Source: JAVDCA01 sp035293985 | GTDB taxonomy: Bacteria; Pseudomonadota; Alphaproteobacteria; Rhizobiales; Xanthobacteraceae | DNA: 64,000 bases | Direction of reading: 5' to 3' | Assembly: GCA_035293985.1 (NCBI GenBank) | Contig: DATGLS010000040.1 | Coordinates: 1-64,000 of the forward strand | Shown: positions 7,715 to 16,181 of the stretch, in pieces | How positions within the stretch are numbered: position 1 is the first letter of the stretch | Layout: each line of letters starts with the position of its first letter | The notes under the pieces: model-generated | The model's database searches: none | What the model was told of the DNA's origin: nothing | Seen by the model: the letters and a program-made list of their open reading frames with translations, nothing else | Made by a program: the position numbers and the translations under genes

Positions 7715-8230
7715 TCAGTACGTGACCGTGACGGTGACCGTGTCGCTATAAGTCCCCGGCGCCGGCGTCGTCTGCGGCGGGACCCGGCCGTAAACCGTGT
7801 AGCTCTGGCCAGTGCCGTTTCCGGTGCCCGCCACCGTGTTGGTGCCGATCGAGTTGCCCCACACGTTGGAGTGCGCGCTGTCCTGGTAGAGCGAGTACGT
7901 CACGGTGGCGCCGCTGGCCGTCATCAGGCGCGCCGCCACGGTGGCGCCGCTGCCGGTGCCGGCGTCGAGGCCGATATTGTACGGCGTCGTGTTGGTGCAG
8001 GTGACCTGGATCGTCGAGGTCTGATCGACGTTGGTGGCGAGAATGCCCTGGTTGCCGAAGCTCAGCGCCGAGGCGCTGTTGATCGTGCAGGTCGCGGCCA
8101 GCGTGACCGATACCGAGAAGGTCGTCGTGGCGGTCGCGGCGAGCGGAGCTTCTACGGACTGCAACAGGCAGGTGGTCGCCAGAATGCCGATCAGGCCAAG
8201 CCGGCGCTTCAACGCGAACTGAGTACGCAT
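7715..8230 (-). CDS. Spore coat U-domain pilin (CsuA/B-like)
   Basis: Major-pilin type protein of 171 aa. It has a signal peptide ending near residue 31 and one spore coat U (SCPU) domain. Family marks are a Cys pair (CTIN near the N-terminus and VTCTN), YSLYQDS, VWGN and the C-terminal signature YGRVPPQTTPAPGTYSDTV with a final aromatic residue. Pilins of this class polymerise by donor-strand exchange into archaic chaperone-usher pili used for surface attachment. It starts 114 bases from the divergent two-domain SCPU gene, so a bidirectional promoter region lies between. Function is inferred from the family and the adjacent chaperone. Confidence 0.9.
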   Translation of the reverse strand: MRTQFALKRRLGLIGILATTCLLQSVEAPLAATATTTFSVSVTLAATCTINSASALSFGNQGILATNVDQTSTIQVTCTNTTPYNIGLDAGTGSGATVAARLMTASGATVTYSLYQDSAHSNVWGNSIGTNTVAGTGNGTGQSYTVYGRVPPQTTPAPGTYSDTVTVTVTY

Positions 8231-8344
8231 GATTTTTCCCCACAGTAATCATCCATAACTGTGTACCGAATACGTTAATTGGCCATTAATCATGGAACTC
8301 TTATCAATTTCGGTGCCCCCGTCAGCCTGATCAGCCTTTTTCCA
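8231..8344. promoter_or_regulatory. Divergent promoter region of the pilus genes
   Basis: The only spacer between the oppositely oriented SCPU genes. It is clearly AT-richer than its surroundings (for example GAATACGTTAATTGGCCATT), so both promoters should lie here. I cannot assign -35/-10 hexamers with confidence. Confidence 0.45.
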
Positions 8345-9298
8345 ATGCGGGAATTCCGGGCTCATTGCTTCCGTGCCGGCCGGATCTTCGCCAGTTTGCT
8401 CGGCCTGCAGGCGATGCTGGTCGCGACGCAGGCGGACGCACAATCCTGCTCGGTCAGCATGACGAGCGTTGCGTTCGGGTCGGTCAATGTCCTGCCCGGG
8501 GCGGCGGTCGATACGACGGCCACGGTCACCGTGACGTGCCAGGGCGGCAGCCAGGCGGTGACCGCGTGCGTGAACATCGCGTGCGGCTCGGCGTGCGATT
8601 CGACGAGCCGGCAAATGGCCGGGCCGAGCAGCCAGACCGCGCGCTACGACCTCTTTGCCGATTCGGCGCGCTCGATCCCGTGGGGATCATGGCAGACCGG
8701 CTACGACACGGCCGGCGTGCAGATCAGCGTCCCCCTGAACGGCACCGTGAACCAGACCGTCTATGCGCGCTTCCTGCCGTCGCAGCAGATGGACGCCGCC
8801 GGCGGCTATACGGCGACCGTCCAGGCGTTCATGACCTATATCAATCAAAACGGCGCCGGAAACTGCCCGGTCGGCGCGTTGAACAACACCGCTTCGGCAT
8901 CCGTGAGCGCGACGGTCTCGAGCAATTGCACCATTGCGGCGACCGGCATCAGCTTCGGCACCCAAGGCATCCTGAGCACCAACACGGATGCCCAAGGCAC
9001 CCTCAGCGTTCAATGCACCGAAGCCCTCCCCTACATCGTGAGCCTCGATGGCGGACTTTCGGGCGCGACCAACCCGACCCAGCGCCAGATGACGTTCAAC
9101 AGCGCCAACGTGGTCTACGGCCTCTATCAGGACGCCGCGCGGTCGCAGCCCTGGGGATCGAGCTCCGGCGTGAACACCTTATCCGGCACCGGAACGGGGG
9201 CCACACAGACCCTCAACGTGTATGGTCGCGTCGCGCCGCAGACGACGCCTGCGCCGGGCACCTACACCGATACGATCGTGGCGACCATCACCTATTAG
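8345..9298 (+). CDS. Two-domain spore coat U protein, probable pilus tip (CsuE-like)
   Basis: Exported protein of 317 aa with two SCPU domains. The first is about 35-175 and contains paired cysteines (CSVSM, VTCQG, CVNIACGSAC). The second is about 180-317 and contains CTIA, QCTE, YGLYQDAARSQPWG and the terminal YGRVAPQTTPAPGTYTDT. A duplicated SCPU protein of about 340 aa is the usual form of the tip adhesin CsuE. I chose ATG 8345 because it leads straight into a basic and hydrophobic signal peptide ending TQADAQS. It is transcribed away from the single-domain pilin and chaperone, an unusual orientation since Csu operons are normally collinear. Confidence 0.85.
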   Translation: MREFRAHCFRAGRIFASLLGLQAMLVATQADAQSCSVSMTSVAFGSVNVLPGAAVDTTATVTVTCQGGSQAVTACVNIACGSACDSTSRQMAGPSSQTARYDLFADSARSIPWGSWQTGYDTAGVQISVPLNGTVNQTVYARFLPSQQMDAAGGYTATVQAFMTYINQNGAGNCPVGALNNTASASVSATVSSNCTIAATGISFGTQGILSTNTDAQGTLSVQCTEALPYIVSLDGGLSGATNPTQRQMTFNSANVVYGLYQDAARSQPWGSSSGVNTLSGTGTGATQTLNVYGRVAPQTTPAPGTYTDTIVATITY

Positions 9299-9438
9299 GG
9301 CGTGGATTCATCAACCCGCAACATAGGCGTTTGGATGCGAGCTGGATGAACGCCAGGCGGTTGGTGGCAAGATTGATAGGGCGTGGCGCGGTTGCCCCGC
9401 TGGCCGAGCAGCCGTAACGCACGGTCTCCCGGCTTGAC

Positions 9439-10140
9439 TTACCGAAAGAGTGATCTGACCAGCCGAGGAAGCGATTTTTCTCTCGCCTTCGTCTCGAGGC
9501 ATCGGTGCCGCCACATCTCGGGATCGACACGATCATAGTCGTAGGGCAGGTTCATTGCGGTGAGACCGAGCGGCACTTTTTTGCAATAGGCAATCACGTT
9601 CTGCCGATACCAAGGCTCGACACGTTCATCGTTGAACACGCGCGGGCGCACACAGTCGACCCCCACATATCCGCGTGCAGCGAAAAGGCTCGCCCAATAC
9701 GACGGCCACTGTTCATTGACGTGACCAGTTCCCCTTTGGCCCGGGATGGCGGCTGAAAAGAGAACCGCCGGCGCGAGGTCGGTCAGTGCGGCGACGAAGT
9801 GCGGCGCCCGGTCTGCTGGCAGGTGCTCTGCCACTTCCAGCGAACACGCCAAATCGAAGCAGCGCCCATCGGGAGAAAAGCTCGCGAGATTGCACGCATA
9901 AAACCTCTCCACGGAAATCATGAGCATGTTACGCGGCACGTGATCGCCATCGACGCCTAGATATTCGGTGATGCCGTTGCGTGCGAACTCAGCAAGCCAA
10001 GCACCCGTGCCGCAGCCCACGTCAACAACTGATCTTGCGGGGAAATGCTCAAGCACCAAGGGAACGATGACGGCGGCGGAGCGCCGGGAGCCGCGATGAT
10101 GGCCGCCAAAGAAAGTTTCGTCGTAAGGCGAAGGTGGCAT
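9439..10140 (-). CDS. Class I SAM-dependent methyltransferase
   Basis: Rossmann-fold methyltransferase of about 233 aa. Motif I is VVDVGCGTGAWLAEF, an acidic residue at the end of beta-2 follows (LGVDGD), and a motif IV-like DLACSLEVAEHLP is present. Substrate is unknown; similar proteins modify sugars or small molecules, and its place inside the pilus locus could be coincidental. The start is uncertain: ATGs at 10140 and 10152 are both possible, the frame is open to 10224, and no good ribosome-binding site is seen. Base use is less GC-biased than in the neighbours, suggesting a separate origin. The 220 bases between it and the usher end hold nothing I can identify. Confidence 0.75.
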   Translation of the reverse strand: MPPSPYDETFFGGHHRGSRRSAAVIVPLVLEHFPARSVVDVGCGTGAWLAEFARNGITEYLGVDGDHVPRNMLMISVERFYACNLASFSPDGRCFDLACSLEVAEHLPADRAPHFVAALTDLAPAVLFSAAIPGQRGTGHVNEQWPSYWASLFAARGYVGVDCVRPRVFNDERVEPWYRQNVIAYCKKVPLGLTAMNLPYDYDRVDPEMWRHRCLETKAREKSLPRLVRSLFR

Positions 10141-10360
10141 GCGCACGATCATAGTGATGAGCCAAGCGAAGGTGAAGATGCTCTGGAATCGGCGGCAGCG
10201 ACGCTTTTGGCCGAACACCGGCAATCTGCTGCGATGTGCGCTCTACGGCCGCTTCCGGGGATCAAGCGGACATCCAGCGTCGCAATCCGCGCCGCTCGAA
10301 TTCATGAACAGACGGCCTGGTGGTCGGCGGATATCGGCTAAATGAGTTGCGGGTCCCCGT

Positions 10361-12808
10361 TCATTTGCAGGCAACCCCCGAAATGACCACCTGCTCGTCC
10401 GGGCGGGGCTCGTACGCGAAAGTGGCGTGGCATTCGCCATTGATCAGCGTGATGGTCGCTTTGTTGGCGGCCGCCAGATTTTCGATATACGCTTTGCCGT
10501 CGTAGCCGACCACGAAGCTGGCGCCGCCTTCGATCTGTCCTTGCGCGCCGGCGGCGAGCGGCTTGCCGTCGGCTCCCTGGAAAACGACGAGGGCGGCATG
10601 CGTATCGGTCTTGACCGTGAAGTCGACCTTCACGCCCGAGCGGTCGGCCGGAACGACCACGATCTCGTTCGTCGTGACGTCGGCGTCGACCGGCAGATTC
10701 GCTGGGTCGATCGCGACCTTGTTGGGCTGGTACGAGCGAAGGCCGGGAATGAGGGCGAGCCCCGACGCGTTCGTTACGCCAACCGGTCGATTTTCGTAAA
10801 ACACCGGAATCCCCGGCACTCCCGTCTGGACGACCGCGAAGGCGTCATCGATCCGGTTGGTGAAAAACACTCCACCGCCCAAGGCGGCCACCGCACCCTC
10901 GAGCTCGGCGGTGCCCTGCACGCCGGTGCTGTTCTGATAGACCGAAACCTCGGTGCGCGCGAAGGAGGAGCGATAGGAGGCGGCTGCCGCGCGCTGTGTC
11001 GTGCCGAACTCGCCGTCGTGAATGCGCCAGCCGAAGCTGCCTGGCTTCGCGTCGAGCGGCTTGACGGCATCGACGCTCACGGTGCTGCTGCCCGCTCCTC
11101 CGGATACGGACGTCGATATCGTGGCCGAGTCGCCCAAGGGCATGGAGAGCCCGACGATGAATCCGGTGTTCTTCGTGCCGGCGACAGACGTGAATGCGGT
11201 CGCGAACACCGATATGTCTCGCCATCCGCCCGAGAGGGTGGCGGAGACGATGTCGGAGCGCGTTCCGATCGCGTCGATGGTCTGGACGAAGCTTCCGGTC
11301 AGATTGGCGTGTGCGATCGGCAGCGGTGTACCGACCGAAATGCGGTTGAACGCCTTCGGCGGACGGGCGCTGGTGAACACCGACGAGTTGACCGTCTGCG
11401 CCACCGAGGAGGAAAGCGCGACGAACGAGCTCACGTCGAACGGATTGGTCAGCACGGCCTGTTGCTGCAATCGGGCCGTGACGGAGGCGAGGTCGTCATA
11501 CGAGCCGAAAGTCATCTGCGAGCTCGCGTTGATGCTCAACCCGAGCACCTTCGTCTCGTACGACAAATAGCTCTGGTAGCCGGCGCGCGACGCGTAATAG
11601 CTGGCCGCGATCGCAGCCGAGGTGACCCCGAACGATCCGGTGCGCGCCGCGAGGCCGGCGCTTGCATTGACGAGGCCGGCGCCGCCCTCGGCGTGACCCT
11701 CGAGGGTCAACCAGTCGAACATGCCGTAGCGCGCGCTCGCGGAGGCGACAGCCCGGGCGAGGTAGGTATCGGCCGTCGTGCCGTAGGAGAGGCGCGGCAA
11801 CCCCGCCTCCAGCGAGTAATCGAACAGGCCGCGGGCGAGCAGCATGGCGGAGGTGTAGAACGGCAGCGTCGCGTCGGTCGTCTTGCCGGAGGAATCACGC
11901 AGAACCACGTGGGCCGTGCCGTTGCCGGTGATGCCGGGAATATTGTTGAGCACGTAGGGGCCGGCGGCGATGTCCTGCGAGTAGGTTTTGACGTTGTTGA
12001 CGTAGATGTCGGCGGTCGACGGCACCGCCGCGGTGCCGCGTGCGGCCGGCAGCGGCAGCGTCACGAGATCGGAGCGCAGGGCGAAATTGCGTTGCACCTG
12101 CAGCCCGCCGATTCGGATCGGTCGGGTCCACGCGAGGCCGCCGTTGATCGTATCGCCTGCGCGATACGTCCGCATCGTATCGTAATCGGAGTACGTGTAG
12201 GTCGTATTGAGGCGTAGCGCCGCAAAGGGCACGTTCTGCGAATTCTGCAAGATCGCGGATTGCGAAAACGTGCCGTAGGGCGAGAAGAATCGCGCATCGA
12301 AGGTGCCGGATGCGCCGCTGAACGCGAGCCATTCCTTCTGTTGACCGCCGGTCGCCGAGGAAAACAGATCATAGTTGAGGACAGCGCCGTAGGCGGACTG
12401 TACCGGTAGGTCAGTCGCCGTCCGGTTCGACAGATCATACTGCTTGGCGATGCGCATATCGTCCGGCGCGGTGATGTAGATGCGCTGCATCGCCTGATCG
12501 TATCGATAGGACACTCCGGCCAGGCCATCGAGCGCGACGAGCTTGTCGGGCTCGCCGTGTCCCTTGGGATTGAGTCCGAGCTCTTCCAGCTCGTGTTGGC
12601 GCGCCGCGATACGGGTGTCGCCGACCATGACGAAGGCGCCGATGAGCTGCGTCGGGATTTCGTTGATGTAGACCTCGAGCTGGAGCGCCTCCTCGGCGTG
12701 CGCCTGCTCGAGGGTGCAGCCGACGGCGAGCATGAGCGCAAGCGCGGCGAGAAGCCGCGCAATGCACAGCGCTGACCGATGTCGCGGCACGGCCGGATCC
12801 GCCTGCAA
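10361..12808 (-). CDS. Fimbrial outer-membrane usher (CsuD/FimD-like)
   Basis: Outer-membrane usher of 815 aa, the translocation pore and assembly platform for the SCPU pili. It has a signal peptide with a possible lipobox-like Cys (AVGCTL), then an N-terminal chaperone-binding domain, a long beta-barrel with a plug region (VPSTADIYVNNVKTYSQDI near the middle) and C-terminal domains with GIPVFYENRPVGVTNASG and a final Cys pair. The length matches archaic-class ushers. It is complete and in one frame. It is separated from its chaperone by a methyltransferase and an opposing gene, so the pilus genes are in at least three transcription units. A decayed pilin lies immediately upstream. Confidence 0.9.
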   Translation of the reverse strand: MQADPAVPRHRSALCIARLLAALALMLAVGCTLEQAHAEEALQLEVYINEIPTQLIGAFVMVGDTRIAARQHELEELGLNPKGHGEPDKLVALDGLAGVSYRYDQAMQRIYITAPDDMRIAKQYDLSNRTATDLPVQSAYGAVLNYDLFSSATGGQQKEWLAFSGASGTFDARFFSPYGTFSQSAILQNSQNVPFAALRLNTTYTYSDYDTMRTYRAGDTINGGLAWTRPIRIGGLQVQRNFALRSDLVTLPLPAARGTAAVPSTADIYVNNVKTYSQDIAAGPYVLNNIPGITGNGTAHVVLRDSSGKTTDATLPFYTSAMLLARGLFDYSLEAGLPRLSYGTTADTYLARAVASASARYGMFDWLTLEGHAEGGAGLVNASAGLAARTGSFGVTSAAIAASYYASRAGYQSYLSYETKVLGLSINASSQMTFGSYDDLASVTARLQQQAVLTNPFDVSSFVALSSSVAQTVNSSVFTSARPPKAFNRISVGTPLPIAHANLTGSFVQTIDAIGTRSDIVSATLSGGWRDISVFATAFTSVAGTKNTGFIVGLSMPLGDSATISTSVSGGAGSSTVSVDAVKPLDAKPGSFGWRIHDGEFGTTQRAAAASYRSSFARTEVSVYQNSTGVQGTAELEGAVAALGGGVFFTNRIDDAFAVVQTGVPGIPVFYENRPVGVTNASGLALIPGLRSYQPNKVAIDPANLPVDADVTTNEIVVVPADRSGVKVDFTVKTDTHAALVVFQGADGKPLAAGAQGQIEGGASFVVGYDGKAYIENLAAANKATITLINGECHATFAYEPRPDEQVVISGVACK

Positions 12809-12827
12809 GCGGTTGTGAGCGGATCGG

Positions 12828-12996
12828 CTAGAACGTGACCGTCACCGTGATGGTGTCGGTAGAGTTCCCCGACGCCGGCGTCGGTAGGCAGCCATACGTG
12901 CGATTGTTCGAGCTCGACATGTGACGTCCCCACATTTGGAACGCGCGCATGCGCGCGTCCGAAGACGCCCAGTATTGGAGTAGGCTCGAACCTGCG
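12828..12996 (-). pseudogene. Remnant of a spore coat U pilin
   Basis: Minus-strand frame of about 56 codons ending at the stop 12828-12830. Its last part reads TYGCLPTPASGNSTDTITVT then VTF, clearly the C-terminal signature of SCPU pilins (YGRVPPQTTPAPGTYSDTV in the intact gene at 7715-8230). Upstream in the same frame, SSDARMRAFQMWG resembles the DAARSQPWG block, but about 16 residues between WG and TYG are missing. The frame stops at a TAA at 12997-12999, so the N-terminal half is gone. It sits directly before the usher, the usual place for a pilin in such operons, so it is probably the original operon's pilin, now lost. Confidence 0.7.
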
Positions 12997-13231
12997 GCTT
13001 AAGTTTTACAATAAACGAGGTGTATAGAGCGCTTATACTGAAGAATGGATTAGATTAAAATCCTATAGTGACGCGTGTCGAATTCTTAATCTGTTTATTT
13101 CACCGTCGATTCACTTCCTCTCATCAGAATGTGTTCACGATCTTCTATGCATCGTTCATTTACGAAGCTTATTTTCTCGCGATTCACGAAATAACACGGC
13201 GAAGGATTGACGCTGCTTCGTCAGGCTCCGT
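12997..13231. other. AT-rich gene-free stretch
   Basis: About 235 bases with markedly lower GC than the rest of the window (runs such as TTAAGTTTTACAATAAACG). I see no gene: the one plus-strand frame crossing it has no ribosome-binding site and runs antisense through the small secreted gene at 13232. It probably holds the promoter of the usher unit and marks the edge of foreign or decaying DNA. Confidence 0.5.
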
Positions 13232-13441
13232 TCACTTGGGCAGCCGCGATCGTTGCCGCATCGATTGTTTCGTGGTCCCACCGGGGGAGCCGGCGACGGT
13301 TTGTTGCCTGGCCTTGGCTCTTGCGGGGCTCTGCGCCGTGGTGCCCGTGATGGTAATCCCGACCTGGATGGCGGTGCTCGCCTGTCCGGCAAGAGCCGGT
13401 GAGCCGGCCAGTAGAAGCACGACCAATGCCGAGCGCCACAT
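13232..13441 (-). CDS. Small secreted protein (69 aa)
   Basis: Too small to name, but well supported as a gene: GAGGAGGAG lies just upstream of the ATG, and the product opens with a classic signal peptide (MWRSALVVLLLAGSPALAG). The mature 50 residues begin QASTAIQVGITITG, which recalls the N-terminal strand of SCPU pilins, and end in a basic Gln/Arg/Lys-rich tail. It may be a pilus-associated peptide or the shortened N-terminal part of another pilin; there are no cysteines. It lies between the pilin remnant and rpoN on the same strand as the usher. Confidence 0.6.
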   Translation of the reverse strand: MWRSALVVLLLAGSPALAGQASTAIQVGITITGTTAQSPARAKARQQTVAGSPGGTTKQSMRQRSRLPK

Positions 13442-13753
13442 CGTACACTCCTCCTCGGTGCATCAGCGGGCGTCCTGATCTGCGACGCAGCCGTCGCGAA
13501 ATGGGACGTTCCGCGCGCTCATTGGAGCTGCGGATGCCGCTGGACTGTGGAGGGAGCAAAGACCGGGCCTGAGCCGTGCGTTGATTGCGGGGCACCGTGG
13601 GGGACTCGAGTGCGCCACGCCGGACCGTGCTGTGTGGCCCGAACACCACACATTCGCGGCCTACAGCGGCCATTAACAACCGCCTGAAAGATTGGGTGTA
13701 CACCGCGCTGCAAAACCGATAAGCAAGAAACGGACCAAGTTCACCCAGATTCG
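13442..13753. other. Gene-free region upstream of rpoN
   Basis: 312 bases. Short frames exist on both strands but none has a ribosome-binding site or protein-like composition. It must contain the promoters for rpoN (plus) and for the small secreted gene (minus). The last 60 bases before rpoN turn A-rich, but I cannot assign hexamers. Confidence 0.5.
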
Positions 13754-15310
13754 ATGGCGCTCTCGCAAAAACTTCTGATCCGGCAGAGCCAGGCGCTCGT
13801 GATGACGCCGCAGCTCATGCAGGCGATCAAGCTGCTGCAGCTGTCGAATCTGGATCTCGCCGCCTATGTCGAGAACGAGCTCGAGCGTAATCCGCTGCTC
13901 GAGCGCAGCAGCGAGGGTGACGAGGGGCCGGCCGCCGAACCGAGTGCTGTCTCCGACGAAAGGGCCGCCGCGGAAGCGCCGTCGGGCGATGCCCAATCGG
14001 GCGACTGGCTGGGCCAGGAGCTGGAAACGAGCCGCGCGGCGATCGAGGACCGGCTCGATACCGGGCTCGACAACGTGTTTCCCGATGATGCCGGCGCACC
14101 GGCCGAGCAGGCGACGCCGCGCACCGCCGAGCCGGCCGGCTACTCGGAATGGTCGGGCGTCGGCGCGGGCGGCCGCGACGCCGGCGAATACAATCTCGAG
14201 GCCTTCGTCTCTGCCGAGACCACGCTGGCGAGCCATCTGTCCGATCAGCTCCTGCTGGCGATCGCCGATCCGGTCCGGCGGATGATCGGCCAGCACCTGA
14301 TCGACCTCGTCGACGAGGCCGGCTATCTCGCGGGCGATCTCGCGAGTGTCGCCGAAAAGCTGGGCGCGCCGCTCGCCCAGGTCGAGGCCGTGCTGGCGAT
14401 CGTGCAGACCTTCGAGCCGGCGGGCGTCGCGGCGCGCAACCTCGCCGAATGCCTCGCCATTCAGCTCAAGGAGCGCGATCGCTTCGATCCCGCCATGCAG
14501 GCCCTCGTCGGGCATCTCGACTTGCTGGCACGGCGCGATCTCGCGGCGCTGAAGAAGGCCTGCGACGTCGACGATGCCGATCTCGCCGACATGATCGCCG
14601 AGATTCGCGCGCTCAACCCCAAGCCCGGCCTCGCCTTCGGCTCGACGCTGGTGCAGCCGATGGTGCCCGACGTGTTCGTGCGCGAGGCCGCCGACGGCAC
14701 CTACGCGGTCGAGCTCAACGCCGACACGCTGCCCAAGGTGCTGGTCGACCAGAGCTACTACGCGGTGGTGTCGAAGACCGCCAAGAACGACGGCGAGAAG
14801 TCCTATCTCAACGAGTGCCTGCAGACCGCGACCTGGCTGGTGCGCGCGCTCGATCAACGTGCCAAGACCATCCTCAAGGTGTCGACCGAGATCGTGCGCC
14901 AGCAAGATGCGTTCTTCGCCCACGGCGTCCAGCACCTGCGCCCGCTCAACCTCAAGACGGTGGCGGACGCGATCGGTATGCATGAATCGACCGTCTCGCG
15001 GGTCACCGCCAACAAATACATGGCGACGAGCCGCGGCATCTTCGAGCTCAAGTATTTCTTCACCTCGTCGATCGCCGCCGCCGACGGCGGCGAGGCGCAT
15101 TCGGCGGAAGCCGTGCGCCATCGCATCCGCCAGCTCATCGACGGCGAGGCCGCCGACGGGGTTCTGTCCGACGACACCATCGTCGACATGCTGCGCGAGG
15201 CCGGCATCGACATTGCGCGGCGTACTGTCGCGAAATACCGCGAGGCGATGAAGATCCCCTCCTCGGTGCAACGCCGGCGCGAGAAGCAGACGCTCGTGGG
15301 CGTGGGTTGA
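13754..15310 (+). CDS. rpoN: RNA polymerase sigma-54 factor
   Basis: Sigma factor of 518 aa that directs polymerase to -24/-12 promoters and requires AAA+ activators; it controls nitrogen assimilation and often motility or carbon uptake. Region I is intact (LLIRQSQALVMTPQLMQAI, Leu/Gln-rich). An acidic variable region II (about 50-140) is followed by the core-binding region III, a helix-turn-helix (TVADAIGMHESTVSRV) and the diagnostic RpoN box ARRTVAKYRE at about 488-497. ATG 13754 is the natural start. hpf follows after 140 bases, the usual rhizobial order. Upstream, the lptB neighbour expected in this group has been separated by the pilus locus. Confidence 0.97.
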   Translation: MALSQKLLIRQSQALVMTPQLMQAIKLLQLSNLDLAAYVENELERNPLLERSSEGDEGPAAEPSAVSDERAAAEAPSGDAQSGDWLGQELETSRAAIEDRLDTGLDNVFPDDAGAPAEQATPRTAEPAGYSEWSGVGAGGRDAGEYNLEAFVSAETTLASHLSDQLLLAIADPVRRMIGQHLIDLVDEAGYLAGDLASVAEKLGAPLAQVEAVLAIVQTFEPAGVAARNLAECLAIQLKERDRFDPAMQALVGHLDLLARRDLAALKKACDVDDADLADMIAEIRALNPKPGLAFGSTLVQPMVPDVFVREAADGTYAVELNADTLPKVLVDQSYYAVVSKTAKNDGEKSYLNECLQTATWLVRALDQRAKTILKVSTEIVRQQDAFFAHGVQHLRPLNLKTVADAIGMHESTVSRVTANKYMATSRGIFELKYFFTSSIAAADGGEAHSAEAVRHRIRQLIDGEAADGVLSDDTIVDMLREAGIDIARRTVAKYREAMKIPSSVQRRREKQTLVGVG

Positions 15311-15450
15311 AAAGCGGGCTGGAACGTCGGTTGAAAGTTGGCTGAAACCCTTCCCCCAATGTCGCGTTGACAGCGAACCGGTGCGATCCTACGTCAAACA
15401 CCGACGTAGCCAACGTGCCGGTCTGGCCCCCGCCGACCTTGGAGGTGACG

Positions 15451-16026
15451 ATGGCCTTTCGCGTCTCGGGCAAGAATCTCGACATCGGCGAAGCTTTGCG
15501 CACGCGCATCACCGCACGCGTCGCCGAAGCCTTGGTGAAGTATTTCGACGGCGGCTATTCGGGGCACGCCACCGTCGGCAAGGACGGGTTCGGATTCCGC
15601 ACCGAGTGCGCGATCCATCTCGATTCCGGCGTGACCTTGCATACCGACGGCATGGCCGCCGATGCTTATGCGAGCGCCGACCAGGCGGCCTTGCGGGTCG
15701 AGAAGCGGCTGCGCCGCTACAAGCGCCGCCTCAAGGGCCGTTCGGCGCCGGGCGCCAGCGATGGCGACGGCGCGGCAGACGCGCAGAGCTACGTCATCGC
15801 GGCGCCCGATCACGAGTCGGAGGAGGAGATCACCGATTTCCATCCGGTCATCATCCAGGAGGCGACCACCACGTTGGAGCGCTTGTCGGTGAGCGAGGCC
15901 GTGATGGAGCTCGACATGACCGGCGCGCCGGTGGTCGTGTTCCGTCATTCCGCGAGCGGGCGGGTCAACATGGTCTACCGCCGCGCCGACGGCAACATCG
16001 GCTGGGTCGATCCCGGTCACACATAG
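15451..16026 (+). CDS. hpf: Ribosome hibernation-promoting factor, long form
   Basis: 191 aa, the long type that dimerises 70S ribosomes into 100S particles in stationary phase. The N-terminal ribosome-binding domain (FRVSGKNLDIGEALRTRI to about 95) binds near the decoding centre. An acidic linker leads to the C-terminal dimerisation domain (from VIIQEATTTLERLSVSEAV, with MVYRRADGNIGWVDP near the end). ATG 15451 has a strong GGAGGTGACG ribosome-binding site; an upstream in-frame extension of 28 codons is not family-like. It sits downstream of rpoN as in other Rhizobiales, but the usual third partner ptsN does not follow. Confidence 0.94.
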   Translation: MAFRVSGKNLDIGEALRTRITARVAEALVKYFDGGYSGHATVGKDGFGFRTECAIHLDSGVTLHTDGMAADAYASADQAALRVEKRLRRYKRRLKGRSAPGASDGDGAADAQSYVIAAPDHESEEEITDFHPVIIQEATTTLERLSVSEAVMELDMTGAPVVVFRHSASGRVNMVYRRADGNIGWVDPGHT

Positions 16027-16060
16027 CTGCGCCACGGACCCACAAACACTTGCGCTTGCG

Positions 16061-16170
16061 CCCCCTCTCCCACGCTTGCGGAGGAGGGCGGGGAGGGGGC
16101 GCCGCTTGCTTCGGCGCTCGTGACTTGCCTCTCCTGGCGCGCTTCTCCCCCCCGCAAACGAGGAGGGGAA
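16061..16170. repeat. CCCTCTCC/GGAGGGG inverted repeat element
   Basis: GC-rich dispersed repeat (family D here) with complementary CCCCCTCTCC and GGAGGGG arms around a variable middle. It fills the space between the converging hpf and Ldh2-type genes and could stop transcription from both sides. Other members: 31802-31846, 42951-43060, 55323-55360, 59357-59464. Confidence 0.7.
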
Positions 16171-16181
16171 GAAAGCGCGCG

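Noticed and set aside
13068..13478. 136-codon plus-strand frame in the AT-rich region
   Set aside because: No ribosome-binding site, and it runs antisense to the small secreted gene, which has a strong one.
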